From Brevibacillus_C sp046036945 (GTDB taxonomy: Bacteria > Bacillota > Bacilli > Brevibacillales > Brevibacillaceae), in contig NZ_JBJQOQ010000001.1 of the NCBI RefSeq assembly GCF_046036945.1, forward strand, positions 124,001 through 188,000: a stretch of 64,000 bases of DNA, given 5' to 3'. The translations under genes were made by a program, and so were the position numbers. Below, one piece after another: positions 32,761-39,711 of the stretch (the stretch's first letter is position 1; every line of letters begins with the position of its first letter). Below the pieces are notes generated by a model. The model was not told where the DNA came from. It searched no databases and saw only the letters and a program-made list of their open reading frames with translations.

Positions 32761-35554
32761 TTTTTTGCGGCCGATGTACCTGCTGCTGCTGTTTTTGGCC
32801 CTGTTTGCGGTGATCTGGTGGTGGCGCGGGCAGAAAAACATGCAAAAGCAGCGGCGGCTGTTCATCGCTTCGATTCGCACGCTTGTTTTTGCCTGCCTGA
32901 TCCTCGCATTGGCGGGCACCCAGCTGCTCTATTCGGTCAAGGCTGAGACCGTTGTCTTTGTCGTCGACCGCTCCGCCTCGATGAAGGACGACAGCAGGCT
33001 GGTTCCTTTTTTGCGCGAAGCAGTGGCACACAAACAAGAAGTTGACCCGTACGGCATTGTCGCCGTGGGGCAGACGGCAGGAGTCGAACAGCCGCTGACG
33101 ACGAGAAGCGAATTGACGTCGCTCGGCGTGGAGGTAGGGGCACATGCGACCAACCTGGCGGAAGGAATCCGGCTGGCGGCGGGGATGATCCCGAGCGGGG
33201 CCCGGGGCAAAATCGTCCTGCTCTCCGACGGGCTCGCCACCCATGGCGACGCTGAGGCGGAGCTTGCGCTGGCCAAATCGCGAGGGATTGCCTTTGAAGC
33301 CGTCTCCTTGCAGCAGCCGCCCGGCGACGAGGTCGTGCTGTCATCCGTTCGCATTCCCGACCAGCTCTACCTCGGGGAAGAATTCCAGATCAAAGTGGAC
33401 GTCGAGAGTACCGTGGCCACCCGGGCGCTGCTCCGCCTGTATGCAGGAAATCAGCAGATCGGCGTCCAGCAGGTGGCGATTGAAAAAGGGCAAAACCACT
33501 TCCTGTTTTCCCAGCGGGCGGGGAGCGAAGGCTTTCAGCGCTACCGGGCGGAGATCCTCCCGGAGAGCGATACGGTTTTGGCCAACAACCAGGCGTACGC
33601 CTTCACCCAGGTTGCCGGGGCTGCCCGGGTGCTGCTGATCGAAGGCCATCCCGGCGCGGCCAAAAACCTGGCCAGTGCGCTGGAAGCAGGCGGCATGCGT
33701 GTCGATGTCAAGGAGCCGGCGCTGCTGCCGCAGGAATTGGACGGATATAAAGCGTACGCGTCGATCGTCCTGGCTGATGTAGCCGCGACCCAGGTAAAGG
33801 AACCGGACATGGTTCGGCTTCGCACGGCAGTGTCAGATTTGGGCATCGGCCTGGTCATGACGGGAGGGGCGGACAGTTTCGGTCTCGGCGGCTGGTTCAA
33901 GACACCGATCGAGGAGGCGCTGCCTGTCTACATGGACCTGCGGGGCAAAGAAAAACTGCCTTCGCTGGGCCTTGTCCTCGTGATCGACAAATCAGGCAGC
34001 ATGGATGCCGGAATGGGCGGGTACAACAAAATGGAATTGGCCAAGGAAGCTGCCATCCGCTCGACAGAGATGTTGAATGAGAAGGATCAGATCGGCGTCG
34101 TCGCCTTTGACGGCGAACCGTGGGTGGTCCTCGAACCCCAAGCGGTAACCGATCTGCCAAAGATTCAGGAGCAAATCGGCAGAATCTACGCGGACGGAGG
34201 GACCGACATCTTCCCGGCGCTCGAGACCGCTTATGAGCAGGTGAAAGCTCTGCCGACGCAGCGAAAACACGTGATCCTGCTGACAGACGGCCAGTCCGGG
34301 CGCGATGACGACTACGAAGGCCTGCTGGGACAAATGGCAAAAGAAGGGATCACGGTGTCGACTGTGGCGGTTGGCGACGACGCCGACACTTATCTGCTCG
34401 AAGACATTGCCACGATGGGCAAGGGGCGGTTTTACTTCGCCAACGACCCCTCCGCGATTCCGCAGATTTTCAGCAAAGAGACTGCGCTGGCCAGCAAGAC
34501 GTTCATCGTGGAAAAACCGCAGATTCCCGCGCTTGCCGGGGGCCGGGACTGGCCGGTGCTGCGGTCGGGAGTACCGCCGATCCACGCCTACGTGGCAACG
34601 ACGGTCAAGCAGACGGCCGAGCAGGTGTTGGTCAGCGCCGACTCTGATCCGATCCTGGCCAGGTGGCAGTACGGGCTGGGCCGCACGGTGGCATGGACGA
34701 GCGATCTGGAAGGGAAGTGGGCACCTGACTGGATTACCTGGGCAGGCAGCAGCCCGCTGTGGAGCGACATCGTAGGCTGGACATTTCCGCAGATCGCGAG
34801 CGGGGAATGGAGAACCGAGACGAAGCAGGATGGTTCTCGCGGCATTGTCACCGTCACCCTCCCGGAAGGGGCCGAGATGCCCCAGGAGATGGAAGCGGTC
34901 GTCGTAAATCACAAGCTGGAGCGGGAGAAGGTTCCGTTAAAGCCGATCGCACCCGGCAAGCTGCAGGGAGAATTTGCTGCCGCCGATCCGGGCACGTACC
35001 TGCTGCAAGTGATGAAGCTGCAAGGCGGGAAGATCGCCTCCAGCCAGACCGCCGGACTTGCCATCCCGTATTCCCCCGAATACGGTCTCAGGCAGGACGG
35101 AGAAGAGCGGCTGCAAGAGCTCGTCCGGGCCGCAGACGGGGCGTTGATCGACGATCCGGCATCCGTCTTCAGCGGAAAACTTCCGAAAAAGTGGGAGCGT
35201 CAACCGATTTCCGAGCTGCTGCTGGTCTTGGCGGCCATCCTCTGGCCGCTGGATGTCGCCGCCCGGCGCCTGCAGCTTCCCGAGCAGTGGTGGCAAAGAG
35301 CGGTTCGCATCGTGCGGTTAGACAAAGCGAGAGGCACTGTGCCTGCTCCGGTCTCTGCATCATCTCCGCCGCCTGCGGGAAGCAGCAAATCGCCATCTGC
35401 CGCCCCGAGGGATACCGGGATTGACCCCAACCGGCCGCAAGCACAAAAGGCTGAGCGTGCCGCAGGGCAGAAAACGAGACAGACGACGCCTGCCGAACGA
35501 AACACGGAAGCTTTCAACCGCCTGTTGGAAGCGAAGAAGCGAAAGCAAAAATAA
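32750..35554 (+). CDS. Large membrane protein with two vWA domains and an amidotransferase-like domain
   Basis: The 934-residue protein has N-terminal membrane helices, a first vWA domain (VVDRSASM near residue 67), a domain resembling glutamine amidotransferase-like folds (about 290-385, including GIGLVMTGGADSFGLGGW), a second vWA domain (VIDKSGSM near residue 410), more beta-rich sequence, a late helix (LLLVLAAILWPLDVAA) and a Pro/Ala/Lys-rich cytoplasmic tail. GTG 32750 follows GGAGGG and overlaps the previous stop. No catalytic cysteine is evident in the amidotransferase-like part. It is the last gene of the operon. Confidence 0.85.
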   Translation: MGISFLRPMYLLLLFLALFAVIWWWRGQKNMQKQRRLFIASIRTLVFACLILALAGTQLLYSVKAETVVFVVDRSASMKDDSRLVPFLREAVAHKQEVDPYGIVAVGQTAGVEQPLTTRSELTSLGVEVGAHATNLAEGIRLAAGMIPSGARGKIVLLSDGLATHGDAEAELALAKSRGIAFEAVSLQQPPGDEVVLSSVRIPDQLYLGEEFQIKVDVESTVATRALLRLYAGNQQIGVQQVAIEKGQNHFLFSQRAGSEGFQRYRAEILPESDTVLANNQAYAFTQVAGAARVLLIEGHPGAAKNLASALEAGGMRVDVKEPALLPQELDGYKAYASIVLADVAATQVKEPDMVRLRTAVSDLGIGLVMTGGADSFGLGGWFKTPIEEALPVYMDLRGKEKLPSLGLVLVIDKSGSMDAGMGGYNKMELAKEAAIRSTEMLNEKDQIGVVAFDGEPWVVLEPQAVTDLPKIQEQIGRIYADGGTDIFPALETAYEQVKALPTQRKHVILLTDGQSGRDDDYEGLLGQMAKEGITVSTVAVGDDADTYLLEDIATMGKGRFYFANDPSAIPQIFSKETALASKTFIVEKPQIPALAGGRDWPVLRSGVPPIHAYVATTVKQTAEQVLVSADSDPILARWQYGLGRTVAWTSDLEGKWAPDWITWAGSSPLWSDIVGWTFPQIASGEWRTETKQDGSRGIVTVTLPEGAEMPQEMEAVVVNHKLEREKVPLKPIAPGKLQGEFAAADPGTYLLQVMKLQGGKIASSQTAGLAIPYSPEYGLRQDGEERLQELVRAADGALIDDPASVFSGKLPKKWERQPISELLLVLAAILWPLDVAARRLQLPEQWWQRAVRIVRLDKARGTVPAPVSASSPPPAGSSKSPSAAPRDTGIDPNRPQAQKAERAAGQKTRQTTPAERNTEAFNRLLEAKKRKQK

Positions 35555-35559
35555 CGCAT

Positions 35560-35595
35560 GGGGCAGCTGTGCAGGCAGTTGCCCCTTCGCTTTCT
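35560..35595 (+). terminator. Probable terminator of the ABC/MoxR/vWA operon
   Basis: The arms GGGGCAG and TTGCCCC are followed by TTCGCTTTCTG. The T-tract is broken, so strength is uncertain. Confidence 0.5.
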
Positions 35596-35661
35596 GTCAG
35601 ATAGGATGGAGAGTGTAGATGAAAATCAAACAGGTTTGTTTCACAGGGAGGGGTGGCTCAT

Positions 35662-36399
35662 TTGTTTTTGCGCAGCGTAACTCTTCTAAAAGAAAAAATC
35701 ACAAATGACAAAGCGTATCCGTTCTCCATTTCGGCCATAAGGGAAATGGATACGCTGGATTTCGCCAACGGAGTAACATTTTTTGTAGGGGAAAACGGCT
35801 CAGGAAAGTCTACCCTGCTGGAGGCAATTGCGTACCAGTGTGGATTTCATACGGCAGGCGGTGGAAAAAATAACTATTACGAGGTGGATTCATCGCAAGC
35901 TGCATTGGGAGAGTATATACGCCTCTCTTGGCTGCCAAAAGTGACGCAGGGCTTCTTTTTGCGGGCGGAAAGCTTTTATCATTTTGCCTCCTATCTCGAT
36001 CAGTTGGCCAAGGAAGACCCTTCTTTCAACTACCGGGGGTACGGCGGAAGGTCGCTGCACGAACAGTCCCATGGAGAGTCCTTTCTGTCGCTTTTTTTAA
36101 ATCGATTTAGCGGCAGAGGCATCTACCTGTTGGACGAACCTGAGGCGGCGTTGTCACCCGCGCGTCAGCTTGTCTTTTTACGACTGATGCATCAATTGGC
36201 CAGTGGCGGAAAAGCCCAATTTATCGTCGCGACCCATTCGCCGATTCTTCTGGGGTATCCGGGCGCAAAGATTTTCAGTTTTGATTCCGACATCATCGAA
36301 AGCGTCAGGTATGAGGACACCGAGCATTACCAAATAACCAAAGGATTTCTGAACAGGACGGAGAAGTTTTTAGTGGATTTGTTTCGCGACGACGAGTAG
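35662..36399 (+). CDS. Predicted AAA ATPase (COG3910-like, ABC/SMC fold)
   Basis: The 245-residue protein has Walker A VGENGSGKSTLLEAIA, the signature-like stretch SHGESFLSLF, Walker B GIYLLDEPEAALSP and the switch-region THSPILLGYPG. It resembles small single-domain ABC-like ATPases of unknown function often annotated as predicted ATPases. TTG 35662 is preferred because GGGAGG lies about 10 bases upstream; GTG 35653 would lie next to the site. Local base use is more AT-rich than in the preceding operon. A truncated relative lies in reverse orientation at about 39.0 kb. Confidence 0.82.
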   Translation: MFLRSVTLLKEKITNDKAYPFSISAIREMDTLDFANGVTFFVGENGSGKSTLLEAIAYQCGFHTAGGGKNNYYEVDSSQAALGEYIRLSWLPKVTQGFFLRAESFYHFASYLDQLAKEDPSFNYRGYGGRSLHEQSHGESFLSLFLNRFSGRGIYLLDEPEAALSPARQLVFLRLMHQLASGGKAQFIVATHSPILLGYPGAKIFSFDSDIIESVRYEDTEHYQITKGFLNRTEKFLVDLFRDDE

Positions 36400-36513
36400 T
36401 GAAAACATGATGGAGGCTGTAAGCAAAGCGATGGGCGGTGATGAATGGATGGAGAATTGCAAAGCAGAGCAGAAGTGCTAGTTTTTGCTGCAACAGCGAC
36501 GGAGGGAGATACG

Positions 36514-37398
36514 ATGAATAACGAAGGAAACAGCGAATTCATGACAGTACAAGAAATCATAAACGAGGTAGCAAAAAATCTGGAAGGTGTGCCGGGCATT
36601 GTCGGGATCGTTTTGGGCGGATCCAGGGCAAGAGGGACACATCGGCCAACATCTGACATTGATATCGGCATCTATTATGATGAAACAGCCGGTTTCGACG
36701 TGAGGAAATTGGAGCCCATCGCTGCTCAATTGGATGATGAGCACAGAGAGGGCTTGATATCCTCTTTAGGAGGATGGGGACCGTGGGTCAATGGCGGCGG
36801 ATGGCTGGTGATGCAGGGATATCATGTCGACTTTATCTTTCGCGATATACACAGGGTCCGCCGGGTGATTGACGATTGTTTGGCGGGTGCTGTATCAGCT
36901 CATTATCACGCTGGCCATCCCCACGCTTATCTGAACGCGATGTACATGGGCGAAGCAGCCATTTGCAGAATCATAACCGATCCGACCAATCAAATTGCCC
37001 AATTAAAAGCGAAAACGGTACCGTACCCCAAACCGCTGCAGGATGAGATCATCCGATATTTTCTGTTCGAAGCCTCTTTCTCTCTCATGTTCGCCGAAGC
37101 GAACACGGATAAGGATGACATTTCCTATGTGTCAGGGTGCTGTTTTCGAACCATCTCCTGTTTGAATCAAGTCCTGTTTGCCAAGAATGAAGAATACTGT
37201 ATCAATGAGAAAAAAGCAGTAGCGACGGCAGATGGATTTCCTGTCAAACCGCAAGACTACAAGAAAAGAATCGATAAGATCGTGACATTGATCTCTTCCG
37301 ACGATGACAAGACAAGGGAGGGAGTACAGATACTTCGCGAACTTGTCTCAGAAACGAAAGAAATTGCATCAGATGCGGGACTTCTCAAGGGCAGGTAA
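36514..37398 (+). CDS. Nucleotidyltransferase domain protein
   Basis: The 294-residue protein has the polymerase-beta nucleotidyltransferase motif GGSRARGTHRPTSDIDIGIYY, with the Gly-Ser and the Asp-x-Asp metal ligands. A further conserved stretch, NGGGWLVMQGYHVDFIFRD, supplies a third acidic residue. Related proteins include aminoglycoside-modifying and uncharacterised transferases; the substrate is unknown. ATG 36514 follows GGAGGG. Codon and base use are more AT-rich than in the flanking genes, which fits recent acquisition. It follows the AAA ATPase by 114 bases but a shared function is not shown. Confidence 0.82.
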   Translation: MNNEGNSEFMTVQEIINEVAKNLEGVPGIVGIVLGGSRARGTHRPTSDIDIGIYYDETAGFDVRKLEPIAAQLDDEHREGLISSLGGWGPWVNGGGWLVMQGYHVDFIFRDIHRVRRVIDDCLAGAVSAHYHAGHPHAYLNAMYMGEAAICRIITDPTNQIAQLKAKTVPYPKPLQDEIIRYFLFEASFSLMFAEANTDKDDISYVSGCCFRTISCLNQVLFAKNEEYCINEKKAVATADGFPVKPQDYKKRIDKIVTLISSDDDKTREGVQILRELVSETKEIASDAGLLKGR

Positions 37399-37427
37399 GC
37401 CAAACGCCAAGGGTAGAAGCAGCAGAA

Positions 37428-37457
37428 TTGAAATAGGGGGTGGGAGTATAGTATAAT
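37428..37457 (+). promoter_or_regulatory. Promoter of the CsoR-type repressor gene, with a G-tract operator half-site
   Basis: TTGAAA (37428-37433) and TATAAT (37452-37457) are separated by 18 bases. The spacer contains GGGGGTGGGAGTATAG, resembling one half of the G-tract operators bound by CsoR proteins. Autoregulation is therefore plausible. Confidence 0.6.
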
Positions 37458-37479
37458 AAAAGAAAAGGAGGCGAGCCGC

Positions 37480-37830
37480 ATGAGCGTAGAAATGGAGATG
37501 CCGGATCAAGCGATGGATCAAGACGAGGGCTGCTGCTCACACGAAGAGCCCGTCCGAAAGAGCCATCATTCGGATAAAGTAAAAAACAGTTTGATCAACC
37601 GCTTGAATCGAATTGAAGGCCAGGTGCGCGGCATCAAGGGACTCATTGAAAAGGATACCTATTGTGATGACGTTTTAAATCAAATCGCCTCCGTTCAATC
37701 AGCTTTAAACGGCGTTGGGAAGCTCTTGCTGGAGCATCATCTGAAAAGCTGCGTCATCGAGCGAATCCAGGAAGGCGATACGGACGTGCTGACAGAACTG
37801 ATGACTACGATGAATAAATTGATCAAATAA
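37480..37830 (+). CDS. csoR: CsoR/FrmR family metal-sensing repressor
   Basis: The 116-residue helical repressor contains RLNRIEGQVRGIKGLIE and the complete copper-sensor ligand set Cys62 (DTYCDDV), His87 and Cys91 (LLEHHLKSC), matching Bacillus subtilis CsoR positions. Binding Cu(I) normally releases DNA. An N-terminal extension with CCSHEE, before the fold, may add metal binding. ATG 37480 follows AAAGGAGG. No copA or copZ copper exporter is adjacent; the only candidate partner is the His-rich lipoprotein downstream, beyond a terminator. Confidence 0.85.
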   Translation: MSVEMEMPDQAMDQDEGCCSHEEPVRKSHHSDKVKNSLINRLNRIEGQVRGIKGLIEKDTYCDDVLNQIASVQSALNGVGKLLLEHHLKSCVIERIQEGDTDVLTELMTTMNKLIK

Positions 37831-37847
37831 CGAACACATAGAGCGGG

Positions 37848-37871
37848 AAGCAGCAGGTATGCTGCTTTTTT
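37848..37871 (+). terminator. Terminator after csoR
   Basis: The stem AAGCAGC/GCTGCTT with a six-base loop is followed by a T-run. The next gene therefore needs its own promoter or readthrough. Confidence 0.85.
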
Positions 37872-37984
37872 CTATTGGATATAAAATAGGGTACAGGGCT
37901 ATAGTAAAAAGGGGCTGATTACGCCACTTGCGGGTCAACGATCAACCTACAGTCCATCCGGAAAAAGAATGGAGCGATCCAGCC

Positions 37985-38860
37985 ATGCAGCAGAGAACGA
38001 TCCTCATCACAAGTATACTGGCTTTCGGTTTGTTGTCCGCATGCGACAAAGAGAGCCAGGCGGTCCAGGTGCCCGGACAGGAGGCGCTACATAGTCAGGC
38101 AAGCGCTGCCGGGCAGACCGGCAGCCACGGCGGGCACAGCGGCCGCGGCGGCGGGCGGCAGAGCGCGGGAGACAACTTCAAAGCCTCGTTTACGTTCGCC
38201 AACGGAGGGGCAACAGCAAATCAAACAGCAGAGATGACCATCCAAATCACCGATAAAGCCGGTAAGCCGGTACGGGATTTTGAGGTCAATCACGAGAAAT
38301 TGCTTCATCTCATCATCGTCAATCACGATCAGTCGTTCTTCCGCCACATCCATCCCGAATACCGGGGAAACGGCAAATTTACGGTCGTGACTTCCTTTCC
38401 GGCAGGCGGGAAGTACAAAGTATTTGCGGACTTTACTCCGGCTGGCGGCGCCGGCACGACACAGAGCCAATGGATACAGGTAGAAGGCAAAGAAGGGGAG
38501 CATACTCCGATCACAGCCGACCCGAAGCTGGTAAAAGAGGCGGACGGCAAGGAAATTGAGCTGTCCCTCAGCAGTACAAAAGCGAGTGACGACGTTACGC
38601 TGACGTATTCGTTTCGCGACGCCAGGACCAAGCGGGGCATAGACGACCTGGAACCTTATTTGGGTGCTGTCGGCCACGTGGTAATCTTATCGGCCGATGC
38701 GGAGCAGTACCTGCATGTTCACCCGCAAAACGAGCAAACAACCGGACCGCTGGCACAGTTCATGACAGCATTTCCGCGAAGCGGCACCTACAAGATTTGG
38801 GGGCAGTTTCAACATCGCGGAGAAGTCATCACCGTCCCCTTTGTCGTCGATGTGAAATAA
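37985..38860 (+). CDS. Histidine-rich exported lipoprotein, possibly metal-binding
   Basis: The 291-residue protein begins with a lipoprotein signal (TSILAFGLLSAC, lipobox LSAC), then a Gly/His-rich linker (GSHGGHSGRGGG). Two beta-rich repeats follow, each with HIHP or HVHP type motifs and KYKVFADF / TYKIWGQF segments, resembling a duplicated FixH/YtkA-type or copper-binding fold. It would be anchored outside the membrane. ATG 37985 follows GGAG at about 10 bases. The position downstream of a CsoR-type gene supports a role in copper handling, but this is inference. Confidence 0.75.
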   Translation: MQQRTILITSILAFGLLSACDKESQAVQVPGQEALHSQASAAGQTGSHGGHSGRGGGRQSAGDNFKASFTFANGGATANQTAEMTIQITDKAGKPVRDFEVNHEKLLHLIIVNHDQSFFRHIHPEYRGNGKFTVVTSFPAGGKYKVFADFTPAGGAGTTQSQWIQVEGKEGEHTPITADPKLVKEADGKEIELSLSSTKASDDVTLTYSFRDARTKRGIDDLEPYLGAVGHVVILSADAEQYLHVHPQNEQTTGPLAQFMTAFPRSGTYKIWGQFQHRGEVITVPFVVDVK

Positions 38861-38976
38861 ATAATGCGCAAACTGCTCATGCCCGACTACTCCTGCACGT
38901 ATGAAATGGCGACCCCGGCAGAACTGGACGGGAAAGTGCGCTCAAGACCAGGAGGCCCGGTTTCTGCTCGTGGTCT

Positions 38977-39153
38977 TTACGTAGGGTCGTGAAACAACTC
39001 GTCAAGCATGGCATCCCGGTTTTCCAAAAAGCGCCTGGTAAGCTGGTAGTGAAGCGTATTCTCGTACGATATCTCCTGGATGGGGGCTGCGTCAAAATTC
39101 AGGATTTGGGCACCGGGATAGGCCAATAGGATCGGGGAGTGGGTCGCAATATT
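38977..39153 (-). pseudogene. C-terminal remnant of a COG3910-like AAA ATPase gene
   Basis: On the minus strand the frame ending at a TAA at 38979-38977 reads IATHSPILLAYPGAQILNFD, followed by the IQEISYENTLHYQLTRRFLE segment and an end at ELFHDPT. This aligns with the C-terminal 55 residues of the ATPase at 35662-36399 (ATHSPILLGYPGAKIFSFD, ending in LFRDDE). Upstream of the THSP motif the frame meets a TGA within a few codons and nothing like the Walker motifs follows, so only the 3' end of a second family member remains. The rest of this 370-base gap holds nothing else recognised apart from the next terminator. Confidence 0.75.
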
Positions 39154-39176
39154 CCTCCCATCATTTCAGTGCAAGC

Positions 39177-39216
39177 AAAAAGGAAGCCGGTTCTCCTTCC
39201 CAGGAAATCCGGCTCC
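39177..39216 (-). terminator. Terminator of the Asp/Gln-rich protein gene
   Basis: On the minus strand the stem GGAGCCGG/CCGGCTTCC is followed by five T. It lies just past the stop at 39233. Confidence 0.8.
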
Positions 39217-39232
39217 TGTCATTCGGGCAAGC

Positions 39233-39640
39233 TCAGTGTTTTTTATCCTGTCCTTGCTGCTGGTCGCTGTTGTCATCGCCCCGGCTGACGATCGTCAGCT
39301 GCTTTTCCAGATCCCTGATCTTTTTTGCGTCCTGGATGATCTGATACATCTGCAAAAAGGTGGCTTTTTGCCCTTCCGGAACTCCTTTGATCCGGACCAT
39401 CATCTCCTGCGGTCCCTGCCCCCCGTTCTGGTTTTGACCGCTGCCGCCGAGTCCGAAGAGATCTTCAATCCCGGAAGAATCGCCGCCATCGTTCTGTCCG
39501 CCGTCCTGCCCGCTGTCCTGTCCGTTGTCCTGGTCATCCTGCTGATCTTCACCGTCCTGACCGCGGCCGTGCTTTCGCTCTTCTTCAAATAATATGTTGA
39601 ATTCATTGAGGTCCGTTTGCACGATTCCAATCACGTTCAT
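39233..39640 (-). CDS. Asp/Gln/Gly-rich small protein of unknown function
   Basis: This 135-residue protein begins MNVIGIVQTDLNEFNILFEE, continues into a low-complexity stretch of Gln, Asp, Gly and Asn (about residues 32-75), and has a charged helical end (QKATFLQMYQIIQDAKKIRD). ATG 39640 follows AAAGGAGATTGGTCA. No family is recognised. It is highly acidic and has no signal peptide, so it may be cytoplasmic. It ends just before a terminator and follows rqcH on the same strand by 71 bases, so co-transcription with rqcH is possible. Confidence 0.6.
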   Translation of the reverse strand: MNVIGIVQTDLNEFNILFEEERKHGRGQDGEDQQDDQDNGQDSGQDGGQNDGGDSSGIEDLFGLGGSGQNQNGGQGPQEMMVRIKGVPEGQKATFLQMYQIIQDAKKIRDLEKQLTIVSRGDDNSDQQQGQDKKH

Positions 39641-39711
39641 TGACCAATCTCCTTTAGTCGGTCTTATGGCTTCCCATATCTCCAATCTTAGTATGGACTT
39701 CCTCGGTCCTC

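Noticed and set aside
35653..35655. GTG as start of the AAA ATPase gene
   Set aside because: It lies directly next to the GGGAGG site; TTG 35662 has normal spacing.
38874..39002. 42-codon plus-strand frame after the lipoprotein gene
   Set aside because: It has no ribosome binding site and overlaps the antisense ATPase remnant, so it is probably chance.
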